Positions 24,152 to 29,666 of a DNA stretch of 29,666 bases are shown here, one piece after another. Source of the DNA: CAZQSL01 sp964595945. GTDB taxonomy: Bacteria; UBP15; UBA6099; JAJRTR01. A program made the position numbers and the translations under genes. Below the pieces are notes generated by a model that saw only the letters and a program-made list of their open reading frames with translations, did not search any database and was not told where the DNA came from. How positions within the stretch are numbered: the stretch's first letter is position 1; each line of letters begins with the position of its first letter. The stretch lies in assembly GCA_964595945.1 (NCBI GenBank), contig CAZQSL010000037.1:1-29666 (forward strand). The letters are read 5' to 3'.

Positions 24152-25702
24152 TTATGGACGCCGTGGGATAGGCTTCATAATAATGTGGTCAGTTGTCCGT
24201 GTGACCCTCAATGACATGTTCTGCCTGAACATGTCGCCAGCCACGACGCGTACATAAGGGCTGTCCTTGTGAAATACGAAAGCCGTGTGTTTGATGGAAT
24301 TGCAGCCCTTGTCCTCGTAGCGACTGTACATGTCTTTTTTCATGGGGGAAAGAATATCGACTGCATTGATCTGCTCGCGTGTGTTGAAGAGGATTCTCCA
24401 TTTGATGAAATAGGTGGTATTGACGCAGTCTATATCCTGCTCGCGCAACAAGACTATCACCCTGTCGAGCGACTCTGGCGATGTCCTGACATTGCCCTCG
24501 ACTACGTCGAAATCTCTCGAAATTGCGCGCAGGTCTCCCAAACTTATGGCTGTCACGCAGATGGCGCATATAATCGCGAGCGCGACCGGGAGGGGTTTGC
24601 GCATCGATATCAGGTCAACGGCGGCAATCCCGGCGGCAGCGGCCATGAATACTCCAGCCGGCATCAGGTAGCGCGGACTGATGCTGGCAAAGGATGAGAT
24701 TACATATAAGAAAAGATAGGCGGCAGCGGCGAGCACGAACGATAGCGGCATCCGGGATCTCTTGCGCCATATTGACGAATATAAAAAGCCACATGTCAGG
24801 ATTGCAGCCGTGATGTATCCTGTCAGCGGCGGCGTCTGCATAAAATTATGTATCGACTCGGGTGTAAAATAGGCTGGAAGATCATGTGTCGTGAGATTGA
24901 TGAAATTGGCAGCCGATCTCGTCAGCATTGTGCCTTCGCCTGAGCTTCCGGTCAGGAGATGCCTCAAATTGGCAAAATCGTGCACGATATTGTCATAGAT
25001 AAGCAGTGAACATCCGGTCGCAAATCCACCTGCTATCACTGGGATGTATTTCAGATTCATCTCCTGACGGCCTTTTAGTACAACTATGACGAAGGCAGCC
25101 ATCGCGTATACCAGCCCGAAGTCAAAACTCCAGTAAGCGAGACCCAGAAGTGCCGAGGCGGCAAAGTATTTCAACCCGCGCAGCTTGCCGGTTTTATCGC
25201 TGATTATACTTTCAATTATATACAATGCGTACAATCCTATGAAAACCGTCTCGACATAGCCGTTGACCTTGAACGATATGCGCATGTATGGAGCAGATAT
25301 TATGAGAAACAGTGCCGCAGCTGCGGCTTTTGCCAAACCGCCCGAGCGATATGTCCACTCGAATATCAGCAGTAGAAGAAAAATAGAAAAGAGTGCCGGA
25401 ACCATCTGGACATACATGCCGGAAACCGTGCCGGTGATTCTGAACAAGCCTGCGGCGATGAGGGCTTCGAGCACATGACCGCCTCCGTAGTGCTGGCCAT
25501 AGAAAAATAGCGGGATGCTTTCTCCATTGTTTATGTGCATCGCCATTATGCCTACGACGCATTCGTCGGCGTCCATTATGGCTTCGCTTCCGTTCAGCAA
25601 CACAAAACGCGATGCCACGGCAATGATTAGCACTGCCGTCAGTATAATCCAATATGACATATTTTTCCCGTATATGTTCATGGCCAACGACCGTCTCCGC
25701 AA
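24152..25702 (-). CDS. GT39-like multi-pass membrane glycosyltransferase, TTG start
   Basis: This 516-residue membrane protein has about ten to eleven hydrophobic segments, then a soluble C-terminal part of about 130 residues. After the first helix comes the extracytoplasmic acidic motif MDADECVVGIMAMH (about 43-56), which fits the GT-C/GT39 group using polyprenyl-phosphate sugars. It is related in plan, not closely in sequence, to the enzyme at 2999-4729. I place the start at TTG 25702 because AGGAG lies exactly seven bases upstream; the first ATG, at 25681, has no comparable site. It is divergent from the large repeat protein at 25834 (131-base gap), whose Ser/Thr-rich repeats would be a plausible acceptor. 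Donor and acceptor are unproven. Confidence 0.75.
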   Translation of the reverse strand: MRRRSLAMNIYGKNMSYWIILTAVLIIAVASRFVLLNGSEAIMDADECVVGIMAMHINNGESIPLFFYGQHYGGGHVLEALIAAGLFRITGTVSGMYVQMVPALFSIFLLLLIFEWTYRSGGLAKAAAAALFLIISAPYMRISFKVNGYVETVFIGLYALYIIESIISDKTGKLRGLKYFAASALLGLAYWSFDFGLVYAMAAFVIVVLKGRQEMNLKYIPVIAGGFATGCSLLIYDNIVHDFANLRHLLTGSSGEGTMLTRSAANFINLTTHDLPAYFTPESIHNFMQTPPLTGYITAAILTCGFLYSSIWRKRSRMPLSFVLAAAAYLFLYVISSFASISPRYLMPAGVFMAAAAGIAAVDLISMRKPLPVALAIICAICVTAISLGDLRAISRDFDVVEGNVRTSPESLDRVIVLLREQDIDCVNTTYFIKWRILFNTREQINAVDILSPMKKDMYSRYEDKGCNSIKHTAFVFHKDSPYVRVVAGDMFRQNMSLRVTRTTDHIIMKPIPRRP

Positions 25703-25833
25703 TTTATCACTCCTATAATGTTTGACTTATAATGCATTATTTTTTTAACCATTGTCAAATTTTTCGTCAGGTTTTTGCAACAGTATTCTAATTTTTCAGG
25801 TTTGAATATGTATGGGAGTGGTATAGGAATAAC

Positions 25834-28800
25834 ATGAAAGCCGACAGATACAAAACGCCAACTTGTAGAGTCACGGGGATTACTCTCACACATTATGTTG
25901 TGTTTGTGACAGTTATGCTCATCCTTTCGGGCATACAGGTTTTTGGCGCATCGAGCACTCGGGGAATAAGCAGTTGCACGAGCGGCGGAGGCGCATGGTA
26001 TGACCCTGGAGTGAACTGCAGTCATCTCGCGGCATCTGATGGACTCACTTATACCGCGATGCAGAGTCCGACCGGGGCATGTGAACCATCCGGCAGCTCC
26101 TGGGGCGAGGTGGCCGCTATTTTCTCCGGCTCTATCGACACGGCGACCTATGCAAAGTCAAATGTATACGCGATCACGGCAATAGTCAACTCCGCGAAGT
26201 GTGGCTTGGCTGGATGCAGTAGCGATACCGGATCGTGGCTCGCGAACATGTTCGGTACGGGATGGCAGCCACTTGAGGGAGGAGACAGCGATATGAATGG
26301 TTCGCTGCCGATATGCTCCAGCGTGACCGGCTGCCAACCATATATTGACTCGTCGAACGAGATGCAGATCATGTATACCCTCGCGGCGGATGCTTGCGGC
26401 GACGATGAAGACGGCGCTCTCGTTGATCTTTTACAGTTTTCCGTAGATTACGATGTGACAGCCCCCACCCCTGGCACCGTATCAGCTTCTACGACTTATT
26501 CGACTTATACGGGGGCGGTATTCGACATCAGCGCTTCCTTCACTGACACCGAATCCGGGCTGTCGTATTGCGAATACTGCAAAAGCGCCGACGGAGCCTG
26601 CGATACCGAGTGGGCGTCGGGCACACTGGCCGCAGGCACATGCTCCGCCAGCGATATGACATGCGTCAACGGACAATCGCTCCAACTCAACATGCGCGCC
26701 ACGGACAACACGGGCAACACGGGGACTGGCGCCGTGATTTCCCGCACCTGTGACGCGTCATTTCCTGCCGGCGGTTCCATCTCATATACAAATGGCTATT
26801 TCACCACACTGAGCATATCGGTTGCATTTACCAATGGCACCGATAGCGGATCAGGCATCGGCACCCGCCTGATCCAGCGCGCCGAGGCGCCATTGGCCGG
26901 CAACACCTGCGGCGCCTATAATGACTGGACAACTATCGCCACCAATCCCGCCACTTCTCCAAGAGCCGACACAACGGTCCTCTCCGGATATTGCTATAAG
27001 TACCGATATGTCGTAATCGACAGGACTAACAATTCCACACTCTACACATCCGCCAATGTCGCAAAAGTCGATACATCATCGCCGGCAGCCTGCACGGTCA
27101 CATCGATCACCCCCGCCACTTCGACCGAGTGCCAGTATACGCCCGACACCTCAACGCTGTACTACAGAAACGCAGCGGCATGTTCGGCAGGCAGCGGATC
27201 TTTCACAGTAACGGCAACATCCGAAGACCCGGAAACAGGTATTCTCAAGCTCGCTTTCCCCGCAACGGTATCAGCCGCTTCTATCATCTCCGATCCGCCC
27301 TATTCAAAGCTCTACTCCTACACAACGGCATCCACATACAACACTACCGCAACAATTACCGTCACGAACAACGCCAACAGGACAAGTACCTGCACATTCC
27401 GGGTGCTGCGGGATATCACCACCCCATCCGCCGGCTCGATCAGCTACACATCAGGACTGTTCGCGACGACGGCAGTGCCAATTACATTCAACAAGGCATC
27501 AGACGCCGGCTCCGGCATAGGCTCATGGAAAATACAGCGCGCCGAGGCCGCTCTTGCCGCGAATGTCTGCGGCACTTATGGTACGTGGACTGACATAACC
27601 ACCGAACCCCCTGACTCCTCTTACACCGACACAACGGTTGAAACCGGCAAATGCTACAAATACCAGTTGCTCGTCTACGACCGACTGGGTAATCTCAGAA
27701 CAAATACTTCGACATCGGTAGCGAAGATCGACACGACACCACCAGCATCATGCACAGTGACAGGCATCACCGAAGGCACGGGAGCCGCATGTATGTACGC
27801 GACCGGCACTACCGTCTTCTATAACAACAACACCACGTGTAATTCCGGAAACGGAGGATTCACAGTCACGGCGACCGGCGCCGATGCCGAAAGCGGCATA
27901 CTCCAAATGGTTTTCCCCGCCACTGTGTCCACGGGCTCGACCGATACCACATCCCCCTACTCACGCGCTTACTCATATACATCGGCTGCCACATACTCGA
28001 CAACAGCCGACATCACCGCATACGACAGGACAGGCGCGACGGCAACTTGTTCTTTCATCATCACCAGAGACATCGAAGCGCCCACGGACGGCGGCATGGA
28101 CTACGATGGCGGACACTATCAATCCACATCGTTCTCCATGTCTTTCGCGACAGGCACCGATGCGCTTTCGGGGATCGCCACATGGGTCATCCAGAGACAG
28201 ACAGCCACGTATTCTCTGGGCAACTGCGGCACATTCGGCACATGGACCGCCGTCTCGACCAATCCAGTTACAAGCACCTACACCACAACCCTCGCGAACG
28301 GCACTTGCTACAGATACAGATTCGTCGTCACCGATAACGCCGGCAACGCTTCGACCTACACGTCAGCAAATACCGTCATGGTCGATACATCCGGTCCCTC
28401 TGCCTGCGCGATCTCTTCGATCACAGAGACCACTTCTCCCGCGTGCATGTACGTATCGTCACCTACTGTATATTACAACAACACAGACTGCTCAGGCGGT
28501 ACCGGCCAATTCACAGTCAATCTCACATCCGGAGCCGACGCCCAGAGCGGCATACGTAATCATACATTTCCCACAACAGTTTCCGACGGCGGCGAAGACA
28601 CGGCATCTCCATTCAACTACCTTTACACTTACGATCAGGCATCGACATACTCGGGCGATGCCACGGTTCTTGTCTATTCAAACTCCGGCGCGACTAATTC
28701 CTGCACATTCGCACCCACACGTGAAATCACTCCTCCATCCGGCGGATCGATTTCATACCCGGACGGATTCAGTTCATCCACGACCACTCTTGTGACATTC

Positions 28801-29666
28801 ACCAATGGCACCGATAGCCAGTCGGGCATAGCATCGCGGCTGCTTCAGCGTGCCTCAGCCACTTTGACCGATGGCATATGCGACTCTTACGGCGCATGGT
28901 CAACCATTTCAACCAACCCGGCGGGCACTTCATTCTCCAACACCGGACTGACAGCGGGATACTGCTACAAATACCAGTATCTGGTCAGCGACAATGTATC
29001 CAACGCGACAGCTTACGCGACAGACGCGGTGAAAATGCTCGACACGACAGCCCCCGGTACGTGCTCGATCTCAGGAGTCGCGGAGGACACGGCATCCGAA
29101 TGCCAGGAGTACATCGCAACCCAGTCCGTCCACTATTACAACCCCTCCTGCGCCGGCGGGCCGGGCCAGTTCACCATCACTGCCACAGGCAGCGACACAC
29201 AGAGCGGCATTATGAAAATCGTGTTCCCCACGACCGTGTCCCCCGGTGGCGCCGGCGAATCGTCGCCGTTTGCCCATCAGTACAACTTCGACACGGACAG
29301 CACATACAATGCCACATCTACACTAACCATACACAATAACGTCAACATGACAAACACCTGCGCTTTCGCCATCAAAACCGACACTACAGCACCCACGGGC
29401 GGATCGATTTCCCATACCGACGGCTACGTAACAACTGGTGAGATACCAGTGTCATTCGCGACTGGCACCGACTTGCAGTCCGGGCTTTCATGGTGGACAG
29501 TCGAGCGAATGAGCGCCCCGCTTTCATCCGGCATCTGCGGCACCTACGACGACTGGACTTCCATCGCGACTTCACCGGCTTCGACACCTTACAACGACTC
29601 CGCCGTCACCTCAGGTCTGATTTTGCCGCGAAGTGCGCGGCGCTCGAAGAACAGGAAAAGAAACTC
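25834..29666 (+). CDS. Large exported Ser/Thr-rich tandem-repeat surface protein, 3' end cut off
   Basis: An uninterrupted frame runs from ATG 25834 (AGGA five bases upstream) to the right edge, at least 1277 residues with no stop. The N-terminus has a signal peptide: basic MKADRYK, a hydrophobic core around VVFVTVMLILSG and likely cleavage near VFGA-S (residue 39). Residues about 45-310 form a Cys-rich N-terminal region with an Ig-like end (VTAPTPGTVSAS). From about residue 312 a unit of about 219 residues repeats four times, with a fifth begun. Each unit has a first half starting GGSISY and containing QRAEA, CGxYxxWT and CYKYxxVVxD, and a second half with YYxN, FTVTAT, FPxTVS and a CTF strand, linked by VDTTxPAxC. 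Conserved Cys pairs suggest disulfides. The protein is a probable surface fibre or adhesin. Confidence 0.85.
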   Translation, partial: MKADRYKTPTCRVTGITLTHYVVFVTVMLILSGIQVFGASSTRGISSCTSGGGAWYDPGVNCSHLAASDGLTYTAMQSPTGACEPSGSSWGEVAAIFSGSIDTATYAKSNVYAITAIVNSAKCGLAGCSSDTGSWLANMFGTGWQPLEGGDSDMNGSLPICSSVTGCQPYIDSSNEMQIMYTLAADACGDDEDGALVDLLQFSVDYDVTAPTPGTVSASTTYSTYTGAVFDISASFTDTESGLSYCEYCKSADGACDTEWASGTLAAGTCSASDMTCVNGQSLQLNMRATDNTGNTGTGAVISRTCDASFPAGGSISYTNGYFTTLSISVAFTNGTDSGSGIGTRLIQRAEAPLAGNTCGAYNDWTTIATNPATSPRADTTVLSGYCYKYRYVVIDRTNNSTLYTSANVAKVDTSSPAACTVTSITPATSTECQYTPDTSTLYYRNAAACSAGSGSFTVTATSEDPETGILKLAFPATVSAASIISDPPYSKLYSYTTASTYNTTATITVTNNANRTSTCTFRVLRDITTPSAGSISYTSGLFATTAVPITFNKASDAGSGIGSWKIQRAEAALAANVCGTYGTWTDITTEPPDSSYTDTTVETGKCYKYQLLVYDRLGNLRTNTSTSVAKIDTTPPASCTVTGITEGTGAACMYATGTTVFYNNNTTCNSGNGGFTVTATGADAESGILQMVFPATVSTGSTDTTSPYSRAYSYTSAATYSTTADITAYDRTGATATCSFIITRDIEAPTDGGMDYDGGHYQSTSFSMSFATGTDALSGIATWVIQRQTATYSLGNCGTFGTWTAVSTNPVTSTYTTTLANGTCYRYRFVVTDNAGNASTYTSANTVMVDTSGPSACAISSITETTSPACMYVSSPTVYYNNTDCSGGTGQFTVNLTSGADAQSGIRNHTFPTTVSDGGEDTASPFNYLYTYDQASTYSGDATVLVYSNSGATNSCTFAPTREITPPSGGSISYPDGFSSSTTTLVTFTNGTDSQSGIASRLLQRASATLTDGICDSYGAWSTISTNPAGTSFSNTGLTAGYCYKYQYLVSDNVSNATAYATDAVKMLDTTAPGTCSISGVAEDTASECQEYIATQSVHYYNPSCAGGPGQFTITATGSDTQSGIMKIVFPTTVSPGGAGESSPFAHQYNFDTDSTYNATSTLTIHNNVNMTNTCAFAIKTDTTAPTGGSISHTDGYVTTGEIPVSFATGTDLQSGLSWWTVERMSAPLSSGICGTYDDWTSIATSPASTPYNDSAVTSGLILPRSARRSKNRKRN
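26767..29620 (+). repeat. Four and a half tandem coding repeats of about 657 bp
   Basis: Repeat starts, taken at the GGSIS motif region, are near 26767, 27430, 28087, 28738 and 29395: spacings 663, 657, 651 and 657. The fifth is cut at about 29619. The copies differ by substitutions and small in-frame length changes, so they are old rather than freshly duplicated. Confidence 0.85.
29619..29666 (+). other. Sequence discontinuity at the right edge
   Basis: After AVTSGL the fifth repeat should continue with a GxCYKY segment, as in all other copies. Instead the frame reads ILPRSARRSKNRKRN, a basic stretch unlike the protein. A different frame from 29619 reads DFAAKCAALEEQEKKL, a plausible coiled-coil segment. 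This suggests a misjoined contig end. Confidence 0.5.

Noticed and set aside
27884..28795. 303-codon open frame within the tandem-repeat gene in another frame
   Set aside because: The real frame is the continuous one from 25834, with signal peptide and conserved repeat units. This alternative is Pro/Arg/His-rich and shows no conserved repeat unit of its own.
26767..29620. Regular ~657-bp periodicity considered as a possible repeat array or duplication artefact
   Set aside because: The copies differ in many positions and keep the reading frame, as expected for protein domains; there are no spacers as in CRISPR, and it is not an assembly duplication.

Overview
The window looks like one contig from a Gram-negative (diderm) bacterium, probably an uncultivated lineage known from metagenomes. 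Support for a diderm: a Kdo-pathway arabinose-5-phosphate isomerase, a small outer-membrane beta-barrel protein ending in Tyr-Lys-Phe, and several large exported surface proteins. Most genes have clear Shine-Dalgarno sites and recognisable sigma70-type promoters. I cannot assign a phylum from the sequence alone. There is no sign of phage, CRISPR or an intact insertion sequence.

Layout, left to right. 1-656 has no gene. It holds a two-armed inverted-repeat element built on a dispersed-repeat motif, then the terminator of the first gene. 657-1727 (-) is an exported Ig-like protein of unknown function. 2148-5670 (+) is a tightly overlapping three-gene operon: exported PIG-L-type deacetylase, GT39-like membrane glycosyltransferase, exported alpha/beta hydrolase. 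5758-5910 (-) carries tRNA-Ile2(CAT) and tRNA-Val(TAC) behind a strong promoter. 6106-14604 (-) encodes two exported surface proteins: an HExxH metalloprotease of the MXAN_6640 type and a 2097-residue protein with about 13 Asp-rich calcium-binding-type repeats set among Ig-like domains. Both end in the same roughly 170-residue C-terminal module. 14959-16110 (+) is alanine racemase and 16491-17603 (+) is an exported SpoIID/LytB-type protein, so this part serves peptidoglycan.

17725-22599 (-) holds a sugar-binding-protein fold lacking a signal peptide, a SIS-only KdsD, and the most unusual gene of the window: a 1021-residue fusion of a class III aminotransferase with a complete acyl-ACP reductase (AAR)-like module. 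The AAR thioester cysteine and the PLP lysine are both in place. The simplest reading is one polypeptide that reduces an acyl thioester to an aldehyde and transaminates it to a long-chain primary amine; this is inference. 23114-23389 (+) is an HU protein, 23487-24065 (-) an outer-membrane barrel protein, and 24152-25702 (-) a second GT39-like glycosyltransferase with a TTG start. 25834-29666 (+) is a very large Thr/Ser-rich exported protein made of 219-residue tandem repeats that runs off the right edge.

The common theme is the cell envelope: surface proteins, lipid-linked glycosyl transfer, surface deacylation, LPS and peptidoglycan precursors, and possibly an unusual amine lipid. Both edges look like assembly breaks. 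The left edge lies in a dispersed repeat, and the last 47 bases on the right leave the repeat consensus.
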